From assembly GCF_000143415.4 (NCBI RefSeq), contig NW_003314293.1, positions 960,062 to 1,024,061 on the forward strand: 64,000 nt of DNA. The letters run 5' to 3'. The position numbers were made by a program, and so were the translations under genes. This DNA is from Selaginella moellendorffii (taxonomy: Eukaryota > Streptophyta > Lycopodiopsida > Selaginellales > Selaginellaceae). The notes beneath the pieces are model-generated. The model saw only the letters and a list, made by a program, of their open reading frames with translations, was not told the origin of the DNA and searched no databases. Shown piece by piece: positions 13,308-25,007 of the stretch; positions within the stretch are counted from its first letter, which is position 1; each line of letters opens with the position of its first letter.

Positions 13308-14253
13308 ATCATTTTAATGAAATTCTACTTCATTACGCATATATGCTTTTCTACATATGCCAATTTTCTATAGAAATATATTGTAGGGAAATATAGACCA
13401 CATTATAGTGGTAGGGCATGGTTCCACATTGCCATTTTCTCATGTGAGATTGCCTTTTAGTCTTGGAAATATAGATAGAGTTTATTCTTTGATGTGATAT
13501 TATTTTTGAGTCTTTCGAAAGATTTCAATTTCTTTTATTATTATTCATAAACATTATATCCATCATTCTTACATTTCGTATACTCCTTTAAGTTTGTTCT
13601 TGATTGTAACTTTCTTGAGTAATTTGGTGAGTTTTTTATTCTTATCTTTTTTCTTAACTTTGAATTTGTAATCTTCCTCATCATCAGAAGAGTCATTAGT
13701 CTTTGATGTTTTTACTCTTGAAAATTTTTAGATATGTTTTTAGAGGTCATCTCTAATTTCTTCTCTGATTTTCTTAGAGATATTATTGATGGTGGTTGCA
13801 ACATCTAAATCTTCTTCTGTGCTTGCTAGAGCGACCATTTGCTAATAGATTTTCTTCAATCCCTATACATACCAATGTACTTACATTATTTAGTGAGTAG
13901 ATCTTTGCAGTGTTTTGCATGATATTTGAATCTTTAGGTATCTTATTTAATGCTCTTGAGGTGTTCTAGGTGTTTGTTTGTTGTGCCGCTAGATTAATCT
14001 TTTCTTTGTAGTTGAGTTTTTTTTCACTTTGCCTTTAATAAGTGTAAAAGGAAAGAGGAGTGTTTCGTTTATTTGTTGTTAATTAACTTTGATAATGAGG
14101 TTGAATTGTTAAAGATGTCTTTTTGCATCTTCGGTTTTACTTCTAGTGAAATTTAGGTAGATGGTTATGTTGTCATATAATGTTGCTGGGTTGATGAGTG
14201 CCATGTCTTCAGTATTGTTTGGAACTTATTATTTTGGTAATGGTGAATATGAT
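13308..14253. other. AT-rich spacer with decayed minus-strand coding traces
   Basis: The stretch lies between two LTR-family segments. Around 13600-13850 the minus strand has lysine-rich coding-like sequence (for example IREEIRDDL and KFKVKKKDKNKK), broken by stops. It could be a decayed gag-like ORF. I cannot assign a family. Confidence 0.3.
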
Positions 14254-15327
14254 TGTCGCGAATGTGATTGTAGGTATCGAAAGTTATCTATCAGCTAGTC
14301 CTTTTGAATATTCTTTCTTTACTACCATGATAGCAGGAAGTTGGTATTGCTAAACCCTTTATCAGTTCCTCTTGTTCAAATGTTAGTAAATTGGGCTTAG
14401 CACGTGTACTTAGCCATATGGATATAAGGTAGGAACTTCTATGTGTTTCTAACTAAGCATACTTTGCCTGGCTCTTAATTCTCTTTTATTTTGTCTTGCA
14501 CTGGCTTGACAAAAACTCTCATGTGTTGAGACTAGTCCCTCAATATCACTAAATGATAGCAAACACCTTCGTTATCATGCTTGTTGTGTTGGTCTCATTC
14601 CATCCTAAATGCTATTTATAAAAAGTGTTTAGATTTGCTCATTTGGCATATTTACAGAATGTAAAGATTTTTCTGAACACAATGGTGTTTGTCTTGTGTC
14701 TAAACTCACTATTTAGGGATATTCCATATTTAGTAAGTTTTAAGCTTGTCCCAGATATCAACTCCTGGTACTAAGGGTGGCTAATGCTGAAAGCCCAAAG
14801 CATGTGTTCCTCATTCAGGGGGGCGGGGGGGCAAGGTTCCAAATGTATAGTAGGGATAGTGGGTAGGTCGGGCATGGCTGACCATTCTGAGGTATAATAT
14901 AACTCTCACTTGTGTGTTTATCCTTGTTCTGCATTCGGCTTGGGTCTAAGCCCCAGTTCCATACCATGCTAGTTAATGGAGTACCCATATCATTGCAATA
15001 AGCCACTGGTATGCTGAAATAGCACTAGCATTAGGATGTTAAATACTCTAGGATCATTTGAAGTTACTTCGTGCTCTTGTTCTTTCGCTCTTTGAGTTAT
15101 ACACTCAAAAATCACTCCATGCTCCAGCTCCTTCACTCCCTAGCTCCATGCTTAGGAGTTTGGCTCTATTCCTTCATTCAATGACCTAAGGCCCTGAAAC
15201 TCGGGTTCCACTCTGTTGTCCTTTAGGCATGTGGCATGTGGCACATAGAGGGTTTAGTTTCCATTTTATGGTTATCCTATGGTAAATCACCATAGGATAG
15301 AAGGTAAAAACCATATGCACTATAACA
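14254..15327 (+). repeat. Complete LTR of the LARD family, plus orientation
   Basis: 1074 bp, beginning TGTCGCGAATG at 14254 and ending GCACTATAACA at 15327. It is the reverse complement of the LTRs at 1-10686, including the G-rich run near 14817. Flanking 5-mers (ATGAT and ATTGA) are not a convincing target duplication. It is a solo LTR or the 3' end of a decayed element. Confidence 0.75.
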
Positions 15328-15730
15328 ATTGATAATTGTTGGTATAGCCTTTATATTTTAGAGTCACTAGTGGTGGTATATCTTTGTCTAGTTATAAATT
15401 TTCTACTATTGAGTTATCTTCAATTTTTGTTGTAGTTGTGCAGCTTGATTTGCTGACTTGTGTACTCCCAAAAACTCTTATTGAGGATTCACTGCAAAAA
15501 TATACTTTGGTCTTTTCATATGGGAGGATTACAATATAGGCAGAAAATATAGTTTTTTATATGAATTAATATATAAATTACAATTGTCATAGATTTCTTG
15601 GTGTTTTCTGCTATATTGTTCATTTCTTCATTTTTCTTTCTCGAAACTGTTATTTTAAAAGTAACAAGAGCATTGTTATCAATGGTGACAATGGTTTCCA
15701 CATTCCTAAATGGATAATAAAAACCAAAAG
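15328..15730. other. AT-rich spacer
   Basis: No gene or repeat boundary was recognised between the solo LTR and the Ty3 element. Confidence 0.5.
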
Positions 15731-16021
15731 TGAAGAGGTGTGGATACTCCTCTTCGCTGGAAATCTATTGTTAGTAAGAAAACAAAAGAGAAAAGGGCCT
15801 GATCTCCAAAGGCTAAGAAGAAGGATAAGTGAAAGAATGTTATGTATTGATAAGAAAATGATGGAATGGAGATAGGGATCCGAGCCCTTGAAAGGATGGC
15901 AGTTCTAACTACTAGCATATGCTAATGAATAGTATATGCTGTGCATGATCTAATTGATATCTCTGATGCAGCCCTAGGTTCAAGGTCGGAGTCCCTTGAG
16001 CCTGGGTTTTTGGTTGATACA
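15731..16021 (-). repeat. 3' LTR of the Ty3 element
   Basis: 291 bp, beginning TGAAGAGGTG and ending GTTGATACA on the plus strand. It is strongly similar to 27029-27333. The right copy carries a short C-rich insertion near 27190. Confidence 0.85.
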
Positions 16022-16034
16022 CTCTGCTCCCCTA
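16022..16034 (-). other. Polypurine tract
   Basis: The minus strand reads GGGGAGCAGAG directly before the 3' LTR start TGTATCAACC, a normal plus-strand priming site. Confidence 0.65.
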
Positions 16035-16084
16035 ACAGAACTAGACACTGTCCTTAGTGCGAACATAGTCAGTTTCCCTCACTT

Positions 16085-18290
16085 GTTGTGCTGCTGCTCA
16101 AGTCGATAAAGGCGACACTTTTGCTGCGGGAATGTAAGCTCGTAGTTGGGGACACTGTCTGGTGGATCTGTCCCATCTTCCTGGAGGTCAGCTACCTCAG
16201 CCAAGAGGGTGGTATGATCATCCTTGAGCTTCTAGTAGCGGGTGTTGAGCTCTTCGTATTTGAATTTGTAGGTGAATTTGTGAGCTGCTGATGGGGTTGA
16301 TGGCTGCTTGGAGACGATCTTCCTGATGTCCCGGAGGTCGGTGCAGATCTGCTTCATCTCTTCGAGCTGAGTATCGAGCCAATGGTTTAAAGGCTTATAG
16401 AACTCCTTCTTGATCGCTCCCCGGGTGTATATGAAGGAGTCTTGCTTGAGAAGATGCTGTGCGATGTCGGCTGGTGTTGGGAAGTGGTTTGCTTGCTCGC
16501 GGTGCATGTGTTGATTGAGGCTTCAAACAACTTGCAGGTGTAGTAGCTTGGGTCGCGGAGTTTATCTTCGTACTCCTTCCTGATCTCATCATAATCATGG
16601 CGTACCTGACTCTGTGGCTGAGGCATGGCTGCTGCTCCTGCTCCTGCTCCATGATCCTGGTGTTTCTCGCTAGGGTTCGCTGTGTTCTTGGTCTTGGCTG
16701 GAGGCTGAATTTGCTTCGTTGGATGTGGGTGACGTGGTCGGGCCGGATTTTTTGAGGTGGTTGGAGATGAGCTTTTCAATTTGATGGTGGATGAATGGCC
16801 CAGATGTGGTGCTGAATATAATTTATCCGTTGGGAAATTTTCCGCTTGAAATTTTGTTGAAGGGGCAGAAGTTTTGTTAATGCTGGTCGTGGCATTTACT
16901 GGAGGAGGCATGGTTGTGTGTTCTTCAAGTGATTGGCAAAGGTAGTCGATGTTTTCTTTTGTAGAACGTGTCGAGGAGGTTGGGGCGGTGAGAATGTTGT
17001 TCTGAGCTGGTGGAGAAACTGAGTGCTGGGTGAGCAGCTGACGTTTTCCTTTGGAGATGTTGAGATGTTTGTGAGAAGTTGTCAGTTTTGGAGCTGATTC
17101 AAGTGGATGCTGGCTCTGGTGTGAGTGTGGAAGCTGGTGTGAGTTGTTTTCATTGTCGCTGATGATGAGGTGCTCTCGGATCAGCAATTTTGGAGCTGGA
17201 TTTGCTGGTGTTTTGTCTGTGAGGCGGCGGCGAAGTGGAGTTGAATCATTGGAGGGTGTGTTGCTGGAGCTGGTGTTGTTGGAGTGAGTTGAGCCTGATT
17301 GTTGAGATGCTGGCTTCGGTTTCTTGCTGGGAGTTGCTCCTTCTGATTCTTACTGTTCTTCAGAGCTGTTGCTTTGTTCTGCAGAGTTCGTTTGGGTTGT
17401 CCACGGTTGCTTGTTGGGAAGAGCTTGGTGTAGAGCGATCAGCAGTGGGAATATTACTGTCTGCATGGTCTTCTTGTTGAGTGTGGCGAGGATGGCGTGT
17501 CGAGAAGCTTGAGAAGGAGCTTGTGGAGATGATGAGCCATGTCTGGTGTGAGTTGTCTTCATTGTCGCTGATGACGAGGTGCTCTCGGATCAGCGATTTT
17601 GGAGCTGGATTCACTGGTGTTTTGTCTGTGAGGTGGCGGCGAAGTGGAGTTGAATTGTTGGAGGGTGTGTTGCTGGAGCTGGTGCTGTTGAATCGAGTAG
17701 AGCTCCGTAGACTTCTGCTGTGTGCTTGCCGATGGTGCGATTTGTTGGGCAAAGTTCATAGTAGAGGAGGAGGGCTTTGAGGCGATCCAAATGCTGCTCC
17801 TCAATGTCCTCCCATGTGAGCTCACTGGTAATCTCTCGATTGGCCTTGATGACTGTGGAACTTCTCCTGAGAATTTGAGCAGTCCCTTGTTGGAGATTTT
17901 GAAAACGGAGGCGATTTTTGCTGGGCTGAGGGTGATCTCGTTGGTGCTGTCGGTTATGGTGCTGAAGTTGAAGGGTTGAAGGAGGCGGCCAGCTTCCTCG
18001 CCAGTTTTTGGTCAAGGTGTGTTGAAAAAGCCTTGTGGAGGAGCTCGAATCCATGGTCCTTGAGCCAGGTGGTTGTGTTGTTGTTGGGAAGCCTAGGAAT
18101 ATGGTGTATGATGTATCTGAGGCACCGGGGTGGATGAGCTGGCATCTTTCTCTTCATTTTCTGTGAGGGTTCTTGAGACCTGTAACTGTTGGTTGGCTGA
18201 TTGTGTGGCGCTCGATTGCTGGTGATGAACAGTAGAGATTTGTTGACCGAATTGATGTGGTTTGACTTGGCTTGATTGCAGATCAATGGT
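16085..18290 (-). pseudogene. Extra ORFs downstream of pol, function unknown
   Basis: About 2.2 kb of minus-strand coding-like sequence lies between the end of integrase and the polypurine tract. The 5' part has an ordered alpha/beta-looking segment (motifs LSPAKIASVFKIS, then TWEDIEEQHLDRLKALLLYY) across a frameshift. The middle is a Ser/Thr/Pro/Gln-rich stretch (the 266-codon ORF at 16387-17187). The 3' part has charged, coiled-coil-like sequence (YDEIRKEYEDKLRD, then LEEMKQICTDLRDIRKI) that continues in another frame to about 16090. Some plant Ty3 elements carry an extra ORF here, sometimes called env-like. I see no transmembrane segments and do not recognise a family. The overall shape (globular, low-complexity linker, coiled coil) could also be structural or gag-like. 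Confidence 0.5.
17139..17692. repeat. 408-bp-offset tandem duplication inside the extra ORF region
   Basis: About 146 bp at 17139-17284 recurs at 17547-17692 with roughly ten differences. Both copies read GCTCTCGGATCAGC on the plus strand and encode LIREHLxISDNE on the minus strand. It is an internal duplication within the post-pol ORF. Confidence 0.75.
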
Positions 18291-18454
18291 GGATATTGCT
18301 GATGAAGTTAACTCAACTTCAACTGTTGATATTTGCTCAGGTGGCGTTGATCCAACGGTAGCTTGGGACTTAGAGATTTTCGCTACTGTTTGTTGCTGAA
18401 GTTGGTGGATGAGTTTGTGTTGAGTCAAGTTGAGTTGTGTCAAACTGATTTGAG

Positions 18455-20050
18455 TTAAACTTTGTCTGCCAGGGTGATTGTCGATTGTTGGTTTTGTGAT
18501 GTTTGTCGGTTTGGGTTGGAAATTTGCTGAGGTGCTGATGCTGAACATGTCGACGTGATATGGTCGAAGCTTGTTGAGGTTGACGATCTTAGTGAAGTCT
18601 TCTGCAAGTGTGCTAACTTTGGTAGTGCCGTTGGGGTATAGTTCAATGATTTTGAAAGGTCCTTGCCAGTTGGTATGGAGTTTTCGGCCAAGTTTGCCAA
18701 TGGGTCCTCGGTACCAGAGAACATGATCGTCGATGCTGTATTTTAGAATGTTGTGCTGGGATGCTTGTCGGTCATGTCGAGCTTTTCTCTTTTGGATGGC
18801 ATGAAGTGTCCAGAGGGCGTGGAGTCAGAGTTCGTTGAGACGTTCGAGTTGCTGAAGCCTTTCTCGAATTGCATGTCAATTGTCGAGATTATACTTGATG
18901 GTGACTTGCATGCTTAGGATGATGAATTCAATTGGTGTGATGGCTTCTATTCTGAAGGCAAGTTTGAATGGTGTCATATCAGTGGTGACTTTATATGCAG
19001 TTCGATAGGCCCCAAAGTACATTGAGAAGTTTGTCGTCCCAGTCTTTGCCAGAATCATTGATGACTTTTTTGAGGATGGTCTTCAGTGTTTTGTTCGTTG
19101 CTTCTACTTGACCATTGCCTTAAGGATAGTATGGTGTTGACGTTTTGTGTTGGGTTTTGAACTTGGTGGCAAGATGTTCGATCATTTCATTGATGAAGTG
19201 GGTGCCTCTGTTGGTGACAAGTTCGAGTGGTGTGCCGAAACGAGTGATGATATTTTCATAGATGAAGGTTGCTGTTGCTTTCACTATGGCATGTCGGAGA
19301 GGTATTGCTTTGGCCCACTTGGTAGTGTAATCTGTGGCGATGATGATGTACTGATTTCGTCAACAGGTGCTGACTTGGGGTTTGACAAAGTCGAGTCCCC
19401 ATTTCTGAAATGGTGCCATTGGGAATGTTGGGTTGAGTTGTTGAGTCTGAGTTTTCAGCGGTAATCAGTGTCATTGACATGTGTCACAGCGTTTGCAGAA
19501 TTCTTTGGTATCGTGCAAGAGTGTCAGCTACCAGAGGCTGGCTTGAAGAATCTTCCAAGTTGTGGTGTCGGCGGCAAAATGTCTGCCGGAAGGTCCAGTG
19601 TGAGCTTCCTTGATGATTTGAGTTGTGCTTGGCAGCTTGATGCATTGGCAAAGAATGTTGTCGATGCCAAGTTTGTAGAGAGTGCCTCCGATGACTGAGT
19701 ATTGGTGGGTTTTAGTGACAAAAGTCTTCTTTTGGTCAGACGTGGTATACTGATCTGGAACTTTTGCTGAGTTCAGGTAACTGAAGACATCGTCGAGCCA
19801 GGTTGCCGGTATGGAAACTTGGAATAGGTTTGAGTCAGGTAAGTCGTCAGTGAGTCTTTCAGGTTTGTTGCCAGTGGTGATCCATCTGATATAGTCTGCT
19901 TGCTCATGATTTTTGCCGGGTTTGTGGACGATCTCGAAGTTGTATTCTTGTAGTAAAAGGAACCATCTTGATATTCGACCAGATAGTATTGGCTTTTTGA
20001 TGAGGTAAAGGAGTGCCTTGTGGTTGACGAAAGGGACGACTTTGGTTGAC
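18455..20050 (-). pseudogene. Integrase region of the Ty3 polyprotein
   Basis: Minus-strand frames carry the zinc-binding HHCC region (HTGPSGRHF ... CKRCDTCQ, about 19480-19610) and WGLDFV near 19395. The segment LVTNRGTHF near 19210 has Asn where the catalytic Asp of the usual SDRG motif is expected. YYP-GNGQVEATNK follows near 19110. After integrase, a conserved C-terminal segment (DDHVLWYRGPIGKLGRK, then NLNKLRPYHVDMF) sits at about 18540-18740. Several stops and frameshifts interrupt it. Integrase would insert the cDNA into host DNA; this copy looks dead. Confidence 0.75.
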
Positions 20051-21030
20051 AGTATGTAGTGTCAGAACTTCTGAAGAGAGTAGATCATGCTAAGAGCTTC
20101 TTTCTCATTGGTGGTGTAATTTCATTCAGCTGGGTTGAGTAGTTGGCTGGTGTAGTAGATCGGTTGATCTCAGTTGTCGTGTTGAGTTTGGCTGAGAATT
20201 GTCTCAGTGGCGACGTCAAAAGTATCAACATGAATGTGGAACTCTTGTGTCCAGTCGGGCTTGGCAAGGATTGGTGCTGTTGTGAGTTTGAGTCAGAGAG
20301 TGTCGAATGCTTGTTGCTGTTCAGACGTCCATGTCCATTGGGCATCTTGCTTCAGAATGTCAGTGAGTGGTTTGGCAATGTGAGCGTACTTGTGGATGAA
20401 GCATCGGTGATATCTGACTTTGCCAAGGAAGCGTTGAAGTTCTTTCTGATTCTTCGGCGGTTCCAGTTTGGAGATGACGTCAATTTTGTCCTTATTGATG
20501 AGAATGCCGTCTTTGCAAACAACGTGGCTGAGAAGTACTCCAGATTTGACGAAGAAAGTGCATTTGTCAGGGTTGAGTGCTATGTTGTTCTCCTCACACA
20601 AGACTAAATGCTGTCTTGTGTAGATTTTCTTCGGCAATGTGAATTTGGTTGTAGCCAGAGAAACCATCGAGGAAGGAGTACATCTCATGTCCTGCGACTG
20701 CGTCAAGAACTTCATCAGTAAATGGTATCGGGAAGACATATTTTTTGGTGGCGTCGTTGAGCTGTTTATAGTTAACGCAAATTCAAAGTTTGCCATTTTT
20801 CTTTGGCACAACCACCAGTGGGGAAAGCTAGATCAGATTCTGAATTGGGTAGATGTACTTGACTTGGAAAAGCTTGTTGAGTTCTTTCTTTACTTGTTCC
20901 ATCAGATTCGGATTCATCCAGTAGGCCACTTGTCTTCTTGGTTTTGTGTCTGGAAGAAGGGTGATGGTGTGAAGGCTGAGTTTTGGCAAAACTCCCTTAT
21001 GGTCTCGGTAACTCCAAGTGAACAAGTGTT
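20050..21030 (-). pseudogene. Reverse transcriptase / RNase H region
   Basis: The minus strand contains RRQVAYWMNPNLMEQVKKEL (RT entry), a VVPKKNGKLRICVNYKQLN-like segment, SFLDGFSGYNQI, and then LCEENNIALNPDKCTFF and LQRFLGKVRYHRCFI (RT thumb and connection). An RNase H part follows at about 20050-20290, with KPGKNHEQADYI just beyond near 19905. Frames change at least three times. Order and motifs are those of Ty3 elements. Confidence 0.75.
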
Positions 21031-21037
21031 TCTTCTT

Positions 21038-21925
21038 TCAGAGAAGTTTGATGCCTTTGTCTCGAAAACTTGCCAAGATGTCAATGGCGAGTACAATGTA
21101 GTGTTCGTTGCCGTCATCGGTGAGGCTGACTTTTTCGAGTTTTTGGTCGGCTGGAATTGACAGAATGTAGGCGACTTTGTTGTGGTTGTCAACTGTGAAT
21201 GCTGGTGGCGCTTCAAGTTTTGTATCTCGAATGACTGGATTTTTTAGTGCTGATGTAATTGGTGGTCGTTCTCGTTGGAAGTCGGCAACAATTCGGAATA
21301 GGTCAATCTCAGCCAAAGGTTCAAGATCGGGGTAGGCTTTGAGGATTTGTTGTTCTTCATAGTCGTTGAGACCATCTTTGAGATTATATTCTTCCAAGTC
21401 AATAGGTCGGTTGTGGCTGGACAGTGATTTGGTCGCTTTTGTCGACACGGTTGGCAATCCGTCCGGTCCTCGAAGGATAAGATTGTCATTGGGCCAGTCT
21501 TGATAAACTTGGGCAGTTCGGAGCCAAGGTCGACCAAGGAGAATCAAGTATCCGTCAGTCTGCTCCGGTAGTTTGAGGATGACATAGTTGACTGGTATTT
21601 TGACACCTTGAATGGTGGTGTTGACTTTTTGGATGATGCCTTTGGGTTGAACAGATCGGTGGTCAGCCATTTGGACATTGAAAGGTGCCGGGTGGACTGG
21701 GCCGATGTTGAGTTGTTGAACAAGACTTTCTTCAATAATATTGACATTGGAGCCACCATCAATTATGGCTCTTTGAACAAGGTGTTTGTCGAGTCGTAGG
21801 TCGATTGTTGGAACATCATTTTCGCAATGGCCTGGTTGAATCTCGGTTCGAAATGTGTCAACAGCTGTCCATGTTGGGTTGAGTTTGGGCGAGTCTGTCA
21901 GAGTGTTGGTTGGTGCAGATGTCAT
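21038..21925 (-). pseudogene. Aspartic protease region of the Ty3 polyprotein
   Basis: A 295-codon open frame has the retropepsin active site with Gly in place of Ser/Thr (RAIIDGGSNVNII) and the later ILLGRPWL motif, so the retroviral-protease fold can be read end to end. Its C-terminal part leads into RT. The 5' end sits at the junction with the nested plus-strand insertion. The start codon at 21925 is therefore only the first Met after the break and not a natural start. This protease processes Gag-Pol in intact elements. Confidence 0.75.
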
Positions 21926-21939
21926 ATTGGTGAGCTGTT

Positions 21940-22320
21940 TGATGCTTTGGTTGACTTCGGTTCTGGAAGCAACATTATCTCTCTTGAAGCTGCCCTTTTA
22001 GCACAGCTACAGGTCACTGAGAGCTCCTCCATCGTGCTCAAAACCTTCACCAACCACACCGTTCCTCCAGCGGGCATTTGCTGTGGTGTCAAGGTCTCAG
22101 TATAGGGTGTTATTTCTGAAGTGGATTTCCTAGTGGTTGACTACAAACGTCTTGGAACGTCCTCTTTGAAGGACTCTATCATCCTTGGCCGTTCATGGCA
22201 AGTCATAGCCCATTGCACCATTGACAGCGCACAAGGCAAGATGGAAATTAGCGATGGAACCCACAGTGCCACCTTTCTCAACAACCACGGCAGAGCTCTT
22301 TCTCAACAAGCCTAACAGGC
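21940..22320 (+). pseudogene. Protease fragment of the nested element
   Basis: The plus-strand frame reads DALVDFGSGSNIISLEAALL, then VVDYKRLG and SIILGRSWQVIAH, which are the two ends of a retropepsin domain. The segment carries one stop near 22110. It is truncated at the 5' end by the insertion junction. Confidence 0.65.
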
Positions 22321-23080
22321 TCAGACTAAGATGGCCTCCACACAATACTTTCCTCCTGAGCTCACAGAGGTTTTTCCTAAGTTGGCGGTGGCATCGACCA
22401 TCTATATGACAGATGCTTTCTCATGCAATGTGATTGACATGGTTGGAGGTGAGTCAGGTAGCCCGAGACATCTCTCAGCTTCACTCTCTTTATTTGAGAG
22501 TAAGGCCGAGACTCTAGACAGGCCCTCTTTATTTGATGACGGGGCTTATAAAGTACGGGCTCCCATATCCAGAGTGTTTCTTTATAGAGGAAGGGCTCCT
22601 CAATTCGTTTTTTGCATGGGACTAACTCTCTCTTATGGAGCTTGATGACACAGTCACCCTAGACCAAGTCCATCTTTTGCAGGACACAGCCGAACTCAAT
22701 CCTCCTCAGCAACTATCTGAGGTGTCGCACAGCCAACATCTTCCTACTGAAATCGCAGTAGCTGATGACTCCAAGCATATTTTGTCATGCCGTTTTTTGG
22801 AGACGAAGGATGACATCCAGACCCACAACAGGCAAAAAGAATCAAGCCAATTGGACGTGCTGCATGCACGTTATAGCTCTTTGAGTTTAGAACTTCCTAC
22901 TGTAGAGCCCCCGGTATTCCAACCACCAGAACGATTTTGTCCCTTTCATGCTGGAGCCTGTATCCATTCCCATGTCTGTTTTACTGTGCTAACCTTTCTT
23001 TTACAGTGATCGGTTCATAGTCCTCATACTTTATCTTGGATTGTGACCATCCAAGTGTTCCAACCAACTTTTCACATGCG
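22321..23080 (+). pseudogene. Residual coding-like sequence, RT missing
   Basis: Open stretches at 22331-22645 and 22635-23009 show no RT motifs (no YxDD, no IDLRSGY). They look like linker or tether sequence joined by deletion. I cannot name them. Confidence 0.35.
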
Positions 23081-23720
23081 GCAGAAGTGTGTGATGCATC
23101 TTCTCTAGCAGCTGCAGGTCAAGCACGTGAAGAGCAGTAGCTATTATCCTGAGTGCAATGGCCAGGCAGAGTCCAGCAATAAGATATTGAAGACAGTCAT
23201 CTCAAAGTTTGTGGAGGATCACCCAAGGCGTTGGCACGAACACTTGGTTACGGCATTGTGGGCCTTTCGGTCATCCTTCAAGACAGCCATCTCTGCAACC
23301 CCATTCTCCCTTGTCTATGGGACAGAGGCCATGCTTCCAATGGAGATACAAGTGCCATCACTCCCACTTTAATTCGATATGCAGCAGCGATGTAGCTTAG
23401 TGATGAGGACAAGCTTCATGCACGTGAATTGGAGGTTCTTGCCTTGGAGGAACAGTGACGATCCACGACTGAACATCTCCTTCGAGGCAAGCAGAAGATC
23501 AAGTCAGTCATCGATTACCAACAGTTTGCCGAACCATTCGAGGATGGCAATCTCGTTCTACTTATGGAGTTTACGCCACTTTCGAAGTTCTCCCCTCATT
23601 GGACCGGCCCCTACTTTGTCCAGCGACACATTGGAGGCGGAACATATGTGCTAGTTGATGCTGATGGACATGAGCTCCCACACGCTCACAACCACTCTCA
23701 TCTCAAACGCTTCATCCGGT
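23080..23720 (+). pseudogene. Integrase C-terminal part, Tat-like
   Basis: The plus strand reads SSYYPECNGQAESSNKIL, HEHLVTALWAFRSSFKTA and PFSLVYGTEAMLPMEI, then in another frame KFSPHWTGPYFVQRHIGG and HELPHALNHSHLKRFI. This matches the integrase core end and C-terminal SH3-like region of plant Tat/Retand elements. Stops and a frame change make it a pseudogene. Confidence 0.7.
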
Positions 23721-25007
23721 GAGGCGTTCCTTTTCTCTTCTTTTTTCTTTTTCTTTTTCTTCCTTTCTTTCACTTTACTTTCATGGCTACTTTTCTTATT
23801 TTCAGAGGGTGTTTCTCCATTGGACCATGGCCTATGACCTGGATTTCATGCTCAGGCTGCATTGCCATTTGTATGGAAGTTCCTCACTTGGCTCGGTCTA
23901 TGTTCCAGGTTCTTTGGCCCTTCCCTTACCATTACTACACCCTACACATTCCCCTCACTCATTCCATATCATCTACACTCACAATTCCATCACTAATCAC
24001 TTCCAGCAACGTTGCCCACGCTTATCTCTAGATGCCCGTATTGCATCTTTCATTCTTTCACCATCATTCACACATTTGCCGACAACGCACTAGCTTTTCT
24101 GGAGCAACTTTCTTCCAACCAGGTGAACCTGTTCACTCAAGGCACCTAGGTGGATCTTTAGGCGAGGCCACAGAAGCCGACGCCACTTTCTTTTGCTCCA
24201 GCACTCAGTGGACACATGCCACCTCTCTTTACCGGCAACCTAGTGACTATGACATCCTTTTCAGCTACTGACTTCTTCAGTCCGACATATCAGACTGGCC
24301 ACCTTCTCAGAGTGCTACCCCATCTCAGCGCTCCACCATATCACTCCACCATATCAGTATTGGAGCAAGCGCATGAGTAGGAGAGAGTAGGTGGTTACCG
24401 GTTACAGGTTACAAGTCCCCGGTTACCGGTTACTAGTTACTGGTTACCGGTTACCGACTACTCCGAGTGGTCAGTGTTTACTCTACAGGCCAATGGTTAT
24501 CAATGGCCACCTTTTTAGGGTGCCACCACCATCTCGGCGCTCCATCATATCACTCTATCTTTCATCATCTCCACACTTACCACCCTTGGGCAATGCATCC
24601 CCTCTTCTATCTCTCTTTTTTTCTCGATTTCGACCAATCCTTGGAGCATACAAGAATTCATCAAAAGGCTGCATTTGCATATTACACTTTCCTGAGCCGA
24701 AATCCAGGTATGGGTTAAGTTCTTTGGGTACTCATACTCTTTTTCCTCTATTTTCCTCCTCTTTTTACACTTTTTATACACTTTTCTTCAACTTCAGGGT
24801 CCAGTTTGACTACAGAGTTTCCCACCGGGTTTTCCTCCATGTCTCCAAACTTCACACCTACCTCTTTTCTTTCTTTTCCACTTTGTTTCCTAGAGTTTCC
24901 ACTATTTCACGTAGCTACCAGCACTTGGCATCGGTAGCAGAGGTACACTCTACACTCTTCGAAGGGTTCTCGCACGTTTGGAGCCAGTGCGATCCACCGT
25001 GGTCGCA
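23721..25007 (+). other. 3' non-coding region of the nested element
   Basis: Starts with a long pyrimidine tract (about 23728-23775) and holds no recognisable gene. Contains a short heptamer repeat, GGTTACC and variants, at about 24393-24457. Confidence 0.45.

Noticed and set aside
14249-15332. Target-site duplication of the solo LTR
   Set aside because: Flanks ATGAT and ATTGA do not match well enough.
17481-18054. Plus-strand ORFs in the Ty3 post-pol region
   Set aside because: The minus strand has the coding-like composition and continuity with pol. Plus-strand frames are shadows.
19147-21160. Plus-strand ORFs of 100-170 codons
   Set aside because: They are antisense to the integrase and RT motifs readable on the minus strand.
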